DNA of 64,000 bases, from assembly GCA_000149265.1 (NCBI GenBank), contig CH003293.1, positions 1 to 64,000 on the forward strand, written 5' to 3'. Below, in pieces: positions 52,201 through 63,700 of this stretch. Position 1 is the first letter of the stretch, and the number at the start of each line of letters is the position of its first letter. Source of the DNA: Ciona savignyi (Eukaryota > Chordata > Ascidiacea > Phlebobranchia > Cionidae). Below the pieces are notes generated by a model. The model searched no databases. It was not told the origin of the DNA and saw only the letters and a program-made list of their open reading frames with translations. The position numbers and the translations under genes are program-made.

Positions 52201-53848
52201 AGAAAAATATCACCCAATCGAAACGGCCTCATCTGGCCCGACAGCGACCAGGAAGTGCAAACACGCCGAAGAAGGGCGAGATCATTAGAAACCCCCATTA
52301 CATTTCAAACACCGCAGGAACAGACAGAAATAGGTTATAACATGACGCAATGTTGTCGTGTGTTAAATGAAGTACGGCCTCGTGGTAAGACGCAACGATG
52401 GGCTGATGAAAGCCAGCAACCTTCCAACGAATGTTGCGAGTCGAATCGAAGGCCTCATCAGATTCCCGATAATGCAAAAGAAAAGCTGACGTGTCCTATA
52501 ACTGGGGGTCTGGAATCGATTAACTTCCTCCGTGGAATAACTGAACAAACCGGGTCCCATCGCCCACGAAGTTGCTCCCATGGTTTGTTGAGTTTTTGTT
52601 CTACCATCCATAAATTTATAATACAATTCTAAACCAAAAAATAACAGTCGCTATCCAACTTTAAACCAATAAAATAAATTATATTACTAGTCCATGGATC
52701 GTTTGCGCTTCAATCGAATTACCCTCTTCAGATGACCAGATTGGAAAATCTCAGGCGGCGCCAGTCGGCGTAAGTTCATCTTCAGCTTCCCGTTCCAACA
52801 CTGTAAAATTGCGTCATCGATCCGAATGTGATGAAACCTGCTGCCTGACCCCTGGTAAGTTGGTCAACCATACAAAATGTCTGTCAAATGACTTGAAATA
52901 AAGTAAAATGGAAAAAGTTTGAAAAACTTCATAAGCATTTGTCACACAGACACACCCAATGTACTTAAATGCCGAGCTGAAAACACTAATTCGAGTTCAA
53001 GGTAAGTAGCAGATGTTTTACCATATCTCGTTATTAGTGTTGTTTTGCTTGATGGGTTTGACTTCCGCGTCTGCTTTTTGCGATATTTTCTTTATATATA
53101 TCGTAACATTAGTTTCTTTAGCCTGTTGTCATTGTTCCATTTCTCATACTAACTTGTATAGATTGCGTAACCGTTTTACATTCCGTAACCGGTCTATTGC
53201 TAACATGTAAAATAACCTTGTCAACAACACGTACAATTATCATAGCTTATGTATTCAAATCAACTCAGCCACATCCCCGGCATATTACATGGTTACCATA
53301 TATTGATTTTATTCGTGACGAATGCCCACGGTCTTGGAGAAAATTAAGTGTTGTTGATTTGTATATAATCCATATTCCACTAAACTTGTTTCACTAAAAA
53401 CTTATCTGTTGTTTGTAACGAATATTGTATCATACCTCGCATATGCCCAATATAAGGAGACAATTAGTGTCCACGGGTTTGCAAGTGTGTGGGTGTGCGC
53501 GCCCTTTTTTTAGACTTAATTGCTTCGAACAGCTATTATTGTAGTTTCGCTTTAGTTGGAAGTCAACGTGTTTGGCTTGACGGTCAAGTGTTTTGCGAAT
53601 TTGACAGTGTTCTCCTAGTTTGTTTTTTTTCAGGATTTTTATTAAAACTGAAACCATACAGATCATAACAGTGTGTGTTTTATAGCAAAACGTGGCGTCT
53701 TTTACCGAACAAATCATCGCTCATCTCTGTTCATCGAATGGGCACCGAAACTATTTCTCGGATTTGGCAAAATGTGCGACCAGCTCATTCCTCCACATCG
53801 CAAGACACGGCCTCGTCAGATCATCAGTGCGAACTTCCCCCGCTGTAG
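37205..53848 (+). CDS. Giant Ser/Thr-rich protein of unknown family (about 4,570 aa)
   Basis: Eleven exons: 37205-38097, 38387-38619, 38697-38923, 39412-39599, 39730-46833, 46893-49921, 50746-50939, 51072-52582, 52732-52854, 52950-53001 and 53686-53848. Phases close at every junction if one base is skipped in exon 8 near 52059-52062. The ATG at 37205 is followed by a basic, Ser-rich N-terminus. The 7.1-kb exon 5 has a polar disordered first half with several repeat arrays (listed separately), then a Cys-containing, more ordered stretch around 43,860-45,600 including ENRFYPYFNTLFEQRAMFP and LVPAYILSKIKASKIVNRI. A basic patch rich in Lys and Arg recurs near exon ends (SRNRFRHRNQKW; KPKKLRLKKTFKKLFRM; RSKKKRWYRFGSKM). 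No signal peptide or membrane segment was seen. I do not recognise the family. The composition suggests a scaffold or cytoskeletal protein, which is inference. It could still be two genes if splicing between exons 6 and 7 is not used. Confidence 0.75.
37553..37768 (+). repeat. Two 36-residue repeats in exon 1 of the giant gene
   Basis: Units begin at 37553 and 37661, exactly 108 bp apart. Each contains PSL(L/V)N, QQ(D/E)NK and GL(H/Q)SHW(K/R)S. The coding frame is kept. Confidence 0.85.
38150..38237 (+). mobile_element. SINE fragment, copy G
   Basis: A partial copy in intron 1 of the giant gene: CGGTTGTGTACTTTGGCAAG, then GTTGCTTGAACCC and CATATCCGGGATAAACAC. The left end is missing. Confidence 0.65.
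39046..39275 (-). mobile_element. tRNA-derived SINE, copy C
   Basis: Reverse-oriented copy in intron 3 of the giant gene. Its plus-strand text runs from GGATGGGATATTCATGTTTA through AACACACAAGGGCAATCGTC to CTTGCCCAAGAACACAACCG, matching copies A and B in reverse. The A-box end is eroded. Confidence 0.82.
41195..41404 (+). repeat. Ten tandem 21-bp units coding SSHPSGK-type heptads
   Basis: In-frame units start every 21 bp from 41195 to 41384, consensus TCTTCTCATCCCAGTGGTAAA (SSHPSGK). Several are identical at DNA level and outer units vary (SGT, SRT, NGT). This is a coding minisatellite inside exon 5 of the giant gene; a looser S/H/P/S pattern continues to about 41650. Confidence 0.95.
42986..43500 (+). 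repeat. Three divergent repeats of about 70-83 residues in the giant gene
   Basis: Units begin near 42986, 43235 and 43442. Each starts with a basic-Ser stretch and (L/N)SLT(A/G)(P/S)KEL-like text: LSLTAPKELARFPGTVLVLP, then PSLTGSKELSGFPGSIVVLS, then LNLTSSKKLPDAQLSTDAV. Confidence 0.65.
45653..46180 (+). repeat. Four 44-residue (132-bp) tandem repeats in the giant gene
   Basis: Units start at 45653, 45785, 45917 and 46049, exactly 132 bp apart. The shared pattern is QxSxxKSxSxxxxKSSL, followed by an S/N/Q run and (D/E)xxSEHxTxEE. The unit spacing has stayed free of indels although sequence identity has fallen. Confidence 0.85.
50173..50378 (+). mobile_element. tRNA-derived SINE, copy D (degenerate)
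   Basis: In intron 6 of the giant gene. It contains GAGTCGGTTGTGTCCTTGGG, GATGATTGCCCGTATCTTAA and TTCACAGGAATAAACATTA. Confidence 0.75.
52059..52065 (+). other. Frame change at UUU-UGA in giant gene exon 8
   Basis: The incoming frame reads AAC TTT TGA (stop at 52062-52064). The +1 frame reads TTT GAA GGT TCT and stays open for about 175 codons of the same Ser/Asn/Arg-rich composition, up to a donor whose phase fits the next exon. An extra T in the TTTT run, or +1 slippage at UUU-U, would join the two. Confidence 0.7.
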
Positions 53849-54655
53849 CGTGTCGAAATCTGCCGCCAAAACCGTGACGTCATTGGCCGACGCTTTTGTT
53901 CGAGTGGTTGCTGTAGTAACGGTGTTATATTTTGCTTTGCACGAAAACATTTTCTTATTTGTGGGAGAGCCACCCACGTAAATATAACACACTTATACTA
54001 TAAGACGCATTTAAAGCTCATTTGTAACACGCAGTGTTTCTTGAATAAAATCCCCAAGAAACACATTCCGCAAGATCCAAGCTGTATCCCCGTGTAAACA
54101 CTCCCTTTCCGACCACAGTCAACCTTACGTAAGCTTACATTAAAATAATACATCATACCATTTGTTTTATCACAACCACATTGCGAATATCTTGTGTTTT
54201 GAAACAGCACGTGATTTAATGTTGACAACAAGTGGATGTAAAGAACACTCGACCAAAACACACGTCATGCTTGTTGGGTTGTAATGTTGCGCTGGTTACG
54301 ATCAAAAACTAACACAAAACGCTCTCACGAGTGTTGCCTCTTGAAACTCAATCTATTTAAGCGCGTGATTTAAACCTCACAGGAACAGATATAACTGATG
54401 GTTTGTTTCACATCACTTTATTTAAAAAATACTCTGCTTATGTTGCATCGAACTACCTCCGTTTAAAATTTAACGACAGTTTGCCAATAAGGAAAGAGTA
54501 AAGTCAAGGTAAGATTTATTGTTAAGATCAAATTTAAGTTTAAAGTAAAACACTACTGATGTAACACCTCAGTACTATGCAGCCTAATATTTTTTAAATC
54601 ATTTTAAAAATAGTTGAGATTAATACTTCTTCTATAATATATTTTACATATAGAA
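53849..54655. other. Intergenic region after the giant gene
   Basis: It contains the likely AATAAA signal of the giant gene at 54044-54049. No coding exon was seen. Confidence 0.5.
54044..54049 (+). terminator. Candidate poly(A) signal of the giant gene
   Basis: AATAAA 196 bp after the proposed stop at 53846-53848. Confidence 0.45.
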
Positions 54656-55030
54656 ATGGCGAGTCGAGCTGGTATTAAAAAGCGGGAAAGAAAAATGCAG
54701 GAAAAGGCGCTGGATGAGATGGAATTTTACGCGGCGGAAGCGGAGAAGGTTCTGGAATGTACACGACGAAGCAGAGGAAGACTACATGGAAAACACCGAG
54801 AATTTAGAAGCACGGGAAACAAAGATGATAAACATAAATCAAAAATGTCTGCCGTTTCCTCGATATCGATGCAGAAAAGTAGTAAACAAGCGAACGGTGT
54901 TTTGGCAGAAGTGTCATACAATGAATTTAGCCGAGGTAGTGAAGGTCGTTGTCCGAAGAAAAATAAGACAAAAACTTGTAAACGTTCAACGTGGGTTGAT
55001 ATATTGTCCAATGATCTCCCTCTCAGCTGA
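54656..55030 (+). CDS. Small basic hypothetical protein (124 aa)
   Basis: A single open frame from an ATG in good context (AGAAATGG) to TGA. The N-terminus MASRAGIKKRERKMQEKAL... is rich in Lys, Arg and Glu and predicts an amphipathic helix to about residue 35; the rest is basic and Ser-rich. An acceptor-like TTTACATATAG sits just before the ATG, so an upstream exon or spliced leader addition is possible (ascidians use spliced-leader trans-splicing). ATTAAA occurs at 55186. A second frame of 125 codons (54714-55091) overlaps it on the same strand. No family recognised. Confidence 0.45.
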   Translation: MASRAGIKKRERKMQEKALDEMEFYAAEAEKVLECTRRSRGRLHGKHREFRSTGNKDDKHKSKMSAVSSISMQKSSKQANGVLAEVSYNEFSRGSEGRCPKKNKTKTCKRSTWVDILSNDLPLS

Positions 55031-56310
55031 TACAACCGTATGTTTTATTCGTCGCAATATATTTGTACAAACTATTCCTTTTTTATCTTAAACCCATTTT
55101 CTATTTTCGTGCATTACAAAACGATCCCAAAAAAACGTTAATTGAACTCCAAAAGTTCGTTTCTTCTAAATAAGGGCGCGACTCCATTAAAGATTTCACG
55201 TAAATGGACCGTGATTTCGCTCCAACCTGAGGAATTCAAAAGTCTTCAGTTAGGGCTTTTTTGGACCAGCATGTTCGTTTTAACTGTATGATTAAATTTA
55301 GATGTTATAATGGAAATTTAGTCAGACATGCTTACGGTACTTTTAGATAAAAGAATTACAGTTTGTAACAATCCTATTTGGTGATTAAGCAAGTATATGT
55401 CGGAACCGATCATAAATGTAAAAGCGTTTTATAATACGCTATGTGGAGATTGTTGCCACCTTTCTTTTAGTAAAAGCTGTCACTATTCAGCCGAAAAGCT
55501 CTATAAACTTTTAAACTTTGCCATGGTTTGCTGGGTGTGGGTAAGTCGCCCCGTCTCGCATTGCTGATAGTGACTATATATACCAATGACGCGAATAGCT
55601 TTCAATTATTCTAATTCTATATATTTTGAGCCAACCGTGCGATTATATGCGCTGTGATATCGGTGGATTCATTCAGAAGTACGTGACCCAACTTCACGGT
55701 TGCACGAGCAGGCCCACCATTAAGTATACGACGAATTCGCTCTACCACTGGCTGCATTTTAGTGTCAAGAATTATAGAAGTTGCGTTATAGTCCAGTCAA
55801 GATTCACGTAAATCATGAGTTGAGCGCGACAAAGCGCGTTGCATTTGTATTACACCACTAGTTGTATGTTAGATCAGATTCGAAAATACATAAAACAATT
55901 TGTTTTTGTGCGCTATACGCTGACCGCTGAACCCATGCATGCAGTACTTCCGTTTATCTCGTAGCTTAGAATTTCACGCAACGCTGGGTCGTTGGTTCGG
56001 TTTAAGGAAAGCCTATCCAGCGATCGCCGGTTTATTTCACCAGTAGTAAAAGTGACGTGTTGTATCCACGTTTCGAATTAGATGATTGACGTTAAACAGA
56101 AAAAATATTTTAGATAAGTGGTGGATTTAATTTACAATGTATATTTTATAAAAGGTAACAGGAATAAACGAAAGCTGTGGTTCACCTCATTTTTGTTAAG
56201 ATTTTCAAACAACTTTTGGCGACAGAAATACGACAACGTCTATAGATAGTATAAAATAAAAACTTTACAAATGCTTTCCCGAAAGTGTTGTTCCATGCAG
56301 AGATGACAAC
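55031..56310. other. Intergenic region before the mucin-like gene
   Basis: No exon recognised. It should contain the promoter of the gene starting at 56311. Confidence 0.5.
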
Positions 56311-58992
56311 ATGAGCAAAATGGATGTAAATTTTAAATATTGGTTGTTTTTATTGTTGGTGACAGGCATATCAAGATGTAAGTTATCATTTTATATTGTA
56401 CTGTAGATAGTAATTTATCGGACATAAATTTAAATCTCTGCTACAAGTTAAAAAATACACTTTACACCTTTAAGTTTTTTTTCACTCCGTTATTCTGGCC
56501 AATGTAGCCTATGCACGAAATGTATTTCAATATCCTATATTGCCTCGTCTGCGTATCAACTATATACCAACCCTGTTAGGCTCATGAATAACAAATTGTA
56601 TCTAGCCTTAGTCTTGGACAGATTACTTATTTTTATCTTCGTCGGAGATACGAGAGTCAGTATAGCGTTTCATTAATCGGAGCCATTGCCGTGTGTAGCG
56701 CCATTTTTCAACGAAGCAGAGTGAAGACAGGACTATCTGTCAGTTTAAGGATATCATATAACCACTAGATTAAGTGGCCACTGTTTAAAATATACCATAC
56801 TTGTTTTTAGCAAGCTGTCAAACTGGAACAACCGCAGGATCTGGAATAGGTGAGTAAATAAAACAGCGTCGACCACATGTTAAAGCCTTGTATATTGTTA
56901 TTTTATTTAAATCTGTGTGTTCTAGCTTTCTTTTACATTAGCGGTTAGTATATTGTACAGATCGCCTTAAATATGAAATATAAACTTACGAAATATTTTA
57001 TCAACGACATTGGAAACGAAAATATAATCTACAAATATTAATAATTTTCCTAATTGACTTGTATAGATTGAACATTCATGATTTAACTCCGTGAGTGGGA
57101 AACGGTATTATCAAACAAACAATTGTTTATAATTTAGACATTGTTTGTCCATTGTTCTCAAGCAAAACGCCATGCCCAAGAACACAAACTACCGAACTTT
57201 CTGATGGCATACTTACAATTTTCTACACGTTACAATTTAAGCAATACCTCGCTGGATCACGACCGCACAATGCATTATTAGAACACAATTTCCACTGCTG
57301 AAAATATGTAGGTTCTTTACGCAGAAAAACTTTATTCTCGGCACGTTAAAGTTTCGTCTTTCTCTGATATAACTTTATACGTACACCACGATTTAAGACT
57401 GTCTCGAAGAGTCATATTTATAATAAATATAAGTAATACTTTAATGCAATGTTGGCAACTTACCGAAAGGTAAATAGCCAATTGATTAATACACGTATTG
57501 ATATATATATACCCAATCTATGCAGTTAACGAAACAACGGCAACGACCATGCCGACCACTGTGACAACGATGGCAACTACTCTGTCTGATGACCCAACAA
57601 CTCAAGCGGAGATAACGAATTCAACATCTGCTACCACCATGGTTACAGAAAGCGCAGAGGACACTACTTCGGCCCCTGAAACCCAAACTTCAGATGCTCC
57701 GAGGAATTTAACTACAGCGACAACTCTTAGCGAATCAACAACTGATCTCGACACAATGACCACAGCAACAACTGTTGAGAGTTTTACCGAAACTACCACA
57801 AACACGTCTATAATATCGGTAAAGTCTTAAGAAATACTGAACTTGGCTGTATTGCTGGTTGCTTGTGGGGAGTTTTTAACGCCCGACAATTAAACACTGA
57901 TCAATGGGTTAAACAAGGGCGAAAGTAAACCATGCATTCGGTAAAAATTTCCACAAAAGCTTCCATTTTTAGACAATTTTATACATGAATTTTAACCAAA
58001 ACTATAACGTTATCGATTTCAGTTAATTTCTCGGAGTGTCAACATTTCAAAAGCGCTAGAAGCGAACAATCAAACGGCTGAACATCTATTTGGAGCAGTT
58101 TTGCGAAGCGCAAACTTATTTTTAAATGAAAAAGTTCAGGTGCAGTTAATATATAATTTTCTGCCTAGAGTTCTAATCATGAGACATGCAACAACAAACT
58201 TTAGTAAATAATCTCAGTCCGGCCGATTAGACCAGTGTTTTTGTCTATTTGGGCAAGACAATTAACCGACATTTTCTGAACTCAGAGGAATGATGGGTTT
58301 TAGCAAATTGAAGAGACCTCCGAATGATACACAACACACTGCAATATAGCTCCAGTAACTTGACGGCGGTGCGAGGTAACCTGACGATTTCCAGTCTGAT
58401 AACGCCAAATGCGTTTTCCCATTCACCAGGATAAACATGAATATCCCATATTATCCCAATCTAACCAGCAATCAGTTATAAATTGAGTGTAAGTATTGTT
58501 AATTTGTTTCAGTCGTTTGTAAGCGGTGTTGGGGGTCAGCTACTCTTACGTTCCGCACTCGTGCCGAATCAACTTGGCTTATACGGAAGCAGGATAAATA
58601 CACCAAACGAAAGAAAGGCGATCTTTTATTCTATACTGCTTAACGTTTATTTAAACGAAGGTAACCAAGAATTTCTAACAAACGTGAGCACCGAACTGGC
58701 TAACAGGGGCGAACTAGCCGGTGAAAAGTACCTCCCGAATCCAGACGATGCTCGGTTGCTTAAGTTGGCTTGTTCGTCTAACCCCAATATACAGTGTATT
58801 ACAGTTGCCACCTCAACAACAAACACTGGCCTTATAGTAGGGGTTACAGTCGGTGGTGTACTATTAATTTTGCTTGTAAGCGTTGTGGTGTGGTATTGCT
58901 GCACTAAGCAGACACACGGGTCACGTGTTGACCCAGATCATCGATCTTCAATCGAAATGTCTTCTTCCGCGCCAAAGATTCGAGATTTTTAA
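56311..58992 (+). CDS. Mucin-like type I single-pass membrane protein (331 aa)
   Basis: Five exons: 56311-56377, 56811-56849, 57526-57818, 58023-58139 and 58513-58992, with phases 1, 1, 0, 0 and all GT-AG. Exon 1 gives a signal peptide (MSKMDVNFKYWLFLLLVTG). Exon 3 is a Thr-rich, mucin-like stretch with several N-glycosylation sequons. Exons 4 and 5 encode a domain of about 150 residues I do not recognise, ending in a Cys pair (LACSSNPNIQC). A transmembrane helix follows (GLIVGVTVGGVLLILLVSVV, then VWYCC) and a 29-residue tail rich in Ser and charged residues. Likely a glycosylated cell-surface protein; ligand or partner unknown. Confidence 0.8.
58215..58460 (+). mobile_element. tRNA-derived SINE, copy E (degenerate)
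   Basis: In intron 4 of the mucin-like gene. It contains AGTCCGGCCGATTAGACCAG, CACAACACACTGCAATATAG and CACCAGGATAAACATGAATA. Confidence 0.78.
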
Positions 58993-59183
58993 GTGATTGT
59001 TATTTGAAAAAAAATTCTATCGTTTTTTTAATATTTGTTGTAAAGTCCCTTGTATATTGAAATTACTGTGTGTTGTTTGCCCACCGCTAAATATTTTCAA
59101 TATTAGTTATTTCATTTATTTAAATGTGAGCATTTGCCAATTAATTAGCAGTTAAACCACTTTACATGCATTTATGTGTTTTA

Positions 59184-59189
59184 AATAAA
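59184..59189 (+). terminator. Candidate poly(A) signal of the mucin-like gene
   Basis: AATAAA about 190 bp after the stop, in AT-rich 3' UTR-like sequence. Confidence 0.5.
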
Positions 59190-60525
59190 ACTTTCCAGAT
59201 CACTAAACATAAACGTATATTGTACAACTTGCAATGGATGTTTTTTTATTATGTTTTATTCAATGTTGCACCTCTGGCACTTGTACTAACTTAAAAATAC
59301 AAATCCACTGAAACCACTATTTTAGGTAAGTGACACCTTTAACTAAATTGTGCTAATCAAGAGCTATTTGTATATTACATTTGCAAGTACGTTATAAAGG
59401 TTTCTTTAAAAAGGATATTACGAAAATTGAACTTAGCGTGCCTTGCACCGGCGGCATGTAAATTGAGTAGAGATTAGCACGAATAAAGACCATCGATAAA
59501 CTTCAGAGTCAAGGACACATGTTATTTCCCACGAAAACCCGCATGTGAATGTTCCCAAGCTTCTTGGGAGTTCTAAGAAATAAGCATTATCTCACAAAAG
59601 GTAAACATATACATAATAGAGTTGTTTTTGAAGATAACGTGTGAAATTAACAGGTTTAAAATAAAATAATTGTATGAACTTTATACCAAAGTCAATTTCT
59701 CACTGTAAAAATCGGTACTTATTTTCAATGTGGGAAAACCATTCAAGGGAAACCACCTCTAGTCGTCCGTAACGTGGTTTTACTATATGCTTTTCATGCA
59801 ATTTCAAAAAATAGACTTTAACTTAATCACAAGAACTTTATTAATAAGTTTTAACCCGTTTGTCTGGGACGGTTGCCATTTGATCAAATCGTCAATGTAA
59901 AACCTAGTTTTAAAGCTTTGTTAACCTTTGTTTAAAAGGGCATGGTTTAGGACCTGTAACGGAAAAGTCATTAAGGGTGTTTTTTATAATGGATTTCTGA
60001 TGTAGACTTTATCGTACATTGTCAATCATATTTTTAAAGATTAGCCTACTAACCCGCGTTGTTATATGTTTGTGCAGGGATGCTTTTCTCATGAATCTTT
60101 CCACAGGATACATTTATTATCTGGTAAGTCATGTTAATCTCACGAGACTTCACGGCGACATTTTTTTTATTTGTGAAGTTAAGATAATGGATAATCGTAA
60201 ACGATAAGTGACAGATGCATCACATCTCATGTGACTGAAAAATAAGATTATCTGTGGATATATAAAGGTTCCCCTATCCAAACTTACGTGGAGTTTTTCT
60301 GTCTCTTCTGTTACCGTGTTATGCTACAAAATACACCAACAGAGAAAGTAATATTTGTAAATTCTAGAAGTAACCACTTTTGTGCTGGTGTCAAGCCTGT
60401 ATTTAAAGAAAGTTTAATTTCGCTTTATAAAAAAAATAATATAAGCATCCTTAGTTAATATAAACACAACACAAAAGTGAAAGAATAATAAAGAATAAAA
60501 GTATCCGCAGTTATTTTTGTTTAAT

Positions 60526-60621
60526 TACGAACCCATGATGGGCTCGTCACGAGGACCGTTTTATTTATAAGAGTCGGTATATGTATCGGTCGCGTTAACC
60601 ATTCGGCCACCTAACCGTACA
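60526..60621 (-). mobile_element. Ser/Leu tRNA-like fragment, probably a second SINE family or tRNA pseudogene
   Basis: On the minus strand it begins GGTTAGGTGGCCGAATGGTTAA, like the D-arm half and A box of a tRNA-Ser or tRNA-Leu. It ends near GGGTTCGTAATT, like an imperfect B box. No clean acceptor stem closes, so it is not a functional tRNA call. Confidence 0.4.
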
Positions 60622-60794
60622 GCACAAAAGTGAAAGAGAAAAACTTACTATAAAAGCGTGCAAACTCCTAGTGGTAACTTTGCACCAGTTGTATTGTGTT
60701 CAGGCTTTAGTATGACCTCAGCGCAAAGGTTGTTACTGCTTTTATATTGTCAGACTTTTTATTAGGCTTTTTATTTACCAGGCTGCCGGATAAA

Positions 60795-63700
60795 ATGAAG
60801 GTTAGAAACGACATTATAAAATTGCCAATTCTATTATGGTTTGTGGCACTTTCACAAGCGTCTCTGAACCAAGAAGAAGCATACGTAATAGGACTGTTTC
60901 CGGAACCAGTCTACGACATGGTAAAACTTAAACATTTAAATTAAAATTACTGGATGGGATAGGATATATTTATGTTTATTTTCGTAGATGGGAAAACCAA
61001 GGGGGTAAACACACTGGAAATCGTCAGATCACTTCGCGCCCACCGTCGGGTTACCGGAGCTATTGGAGTGTGTTGTGTATGATTCACACGTTTCTTTAAT
61101 TTAGTAGAACCCATTATTCCGCTGGGTTCAAGCAAAGTCCGTTAAGTGCCTTGTCCAAGGACACATCAGCGACTAGTTTCGCACCTAGAACCTGTCGGCT
61201 GATTTTTTTGGGTTTGTTTCCACAGGCTAATTCAACAGGGTCGCTAGCCAACGAACAAACCATTACAATGGTGATTAAGAATCGGGACAGTACGGCAAAT
61301 GACATTGGTTTGCACGCCTACTTACCCGAAGACGCAGAATTGACATCATTTTCAATGAACACTGAGGGGGTGCAATATAACGGAAAGAAAGTAGACCAAC
61401 GGAAAGCGCACGATATCCTTGAACGGGCGAAATCAGAAGACCACAGTGCTGTCGTGTACACACCCCGAGCAATTCCAGGTATATTTATATTTATTCCACA
61501 GTCACTTTTGAAATTTACAGTAAGACTTTAATTTTTTAGCTGTTAGACGTGACAATGTTGTGCAAGCCGAATCAACAAATCTACATATCAAGGCCAAAAA
61601 GAAAATGACATTTAGCATAAACTATAAACAAACTGTGGCTCATAAAATCATCTATGGTAAAAAGATGCTTAATCGAGCTTCTGTTGTTTTGGATATGTAC
61701 GGTGGAACAGCAGAAAAACTCGTCGGTACAATTTTCTCGCCCAACTACCCACAAGCTTATCCGAATAGCGCCGATATATCATGGTGGGTACGTGTCCCTC
61801 AGGGTAAGAACGTTATGCTAAACATATTAGAATTAGACATGGAAGAATGCTGCGATAGACTTACGATATACGACGGCTTGTCAACAAATGGAAAGGTCCT
61901 TGCGGTCCTCTCCGGAATTTTACAAAACAATGAGTCCTTTGTCATCCAAACCTCATCACACAGTATGTTTTTGCATTTAACTTCCGATTGCTCGTATTCC
62001 TTTAGCGGATTTGCCGCTCAGGTTTCAGTTGTCAGCAATAATACTTCACCAACACATTCTCCACCAACTACCACTGTAAATTCTGTAACAGATCAAACCA
62101 CTTCCAATATCACAGCGTGTAGTGGGGGAGAATTTGTGTACGGATACTCAGGTTACATTTCCTCACCAAACTACCCTAGCAACTACTACAATAATCTTCA
62201 CTGCTCTTGGCAAGTTCAAATTCCCTACAATTATTATGTTGTTAAACTCGAAGCGCTCGCTTTCAGTTTAGAAGCAAATTACGATTATCTGAATATATAC
62301 GACGGCCCATCTACAAACTACGTTCGTCTTGCTCGTTGGACTGGTAGCTCATATAAAGGAAGCGTAATATACTCAACTTCGTACTACATGTTTCTTCAAC
62401 TCTTGACCGATAGCATTGTTTCTGATACAGGATTCCGTTTTTACTATTCTTATTCTTTCCCGCAAACACAAACCTCTGCCCCTCCCTATAACGACGACAC
62501 GACAGCTGCATCCAACACAACTTTAGTTGCATGCAAGGGTGGCGATTACTTGGATGATTATTCGGGCATAATTAATTCTCCCAACTATCCGAACAACTAC
62601 TACGATAATTTAGATTGTACTTGGCAGATTAGACTACCTAGTTATTCATATGTGGTTCAACTAACCATTGAAGATCTGCATTTGCAATATGGCGACTACT
62701 TAAACATTTACAATGGGTATTCACAGTATTACCCTCTTATAGCAACCCTGTATGGTGTGGATCATTCTCGGCCAATATATTATTCCACCAGCCGTGACAT
62801 GTTTTTGCTTTTCACAACCGACTCTTACGGTGGAGATATGGGCTTCCGTGTATCTTATACTTATTCCTACCCTCAACAAACAACTGCTGTACCTGATAAT
62901 AACGAAATTACAACTCAGTCTAGTAATATCGCTGCATGCAATGGTGGCGAATACCTGTACAGTTATTATGGTAACTTTTCATCTCCCAACTATCCTAATT
63001 ACTACGACAACAACTTGAGGTGCTCGTGGCAGATTAGACTACCTAGTTATTCATACGTGGTTCAACTAACCGTTGAAGATCTGCATTTGCAATATGGCGA
63101 CTACTTAAACATTTACAATGGGTATTCACAGTATTATCCTCTTATAGCAACCCTGTATGGTGTGGATCATTCTCGGCCAAAATATTATTCCACCAGCCGC
63201 GACATGCTTTTGCTTTTCACAACCGACAGTTTCGGTGGAGATATGGGCTTTAGTGTTTCGTATACTTATTCCTACCCTCAACAAACAACTGCTGCACCTG
63301 ATAATAACGAAATGACAACTCAGTCTAGTAATATCGTTGCATGTAAAGGTGGCGATTACTTGTATGATTATTCGGGCATAATTAATTCTCCCAACTATCC
63401 TAATTACTACGACAACAACTTGAGGTGCTCATGGCAGATTAGACTACCTAGTTATTCCTATGTGGTTCAACTAACCGTTGAAGAGCTACACTTACAATAT
63501 AGTGGAGATAATTTAACACTCTACGACGGGTATACTCAATACTACCCTATGATAGTGTCTTTAAATGGGCATGATCATTCCAAACCCACATATTATTCCA
63601 CCAGCCGTGACATGTTTTTGCTTTTTACAACCGACTCTTACGGTGGAGATATGGGCTTTAGTGTTTCGTATACTTATTCCTACCCTCAACAAACAACTGC

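Larger units (their letters stand above)
58993..60794. other. Intergenic region between the mucin-like and VIT-CUB genes
   Basis: It contains an AATAAA at 59184-59189 for the mucin-like gene and one tRNA-like fragment at 60526-60621. No coding exon was seen. Confidence 0.55.

Noticed and set aside
60526..60621. Functional tRNA gene on the minus strand
   Set aside because: The D-arm-like half is good, but no closed acceptor stem or exact B box could be found.
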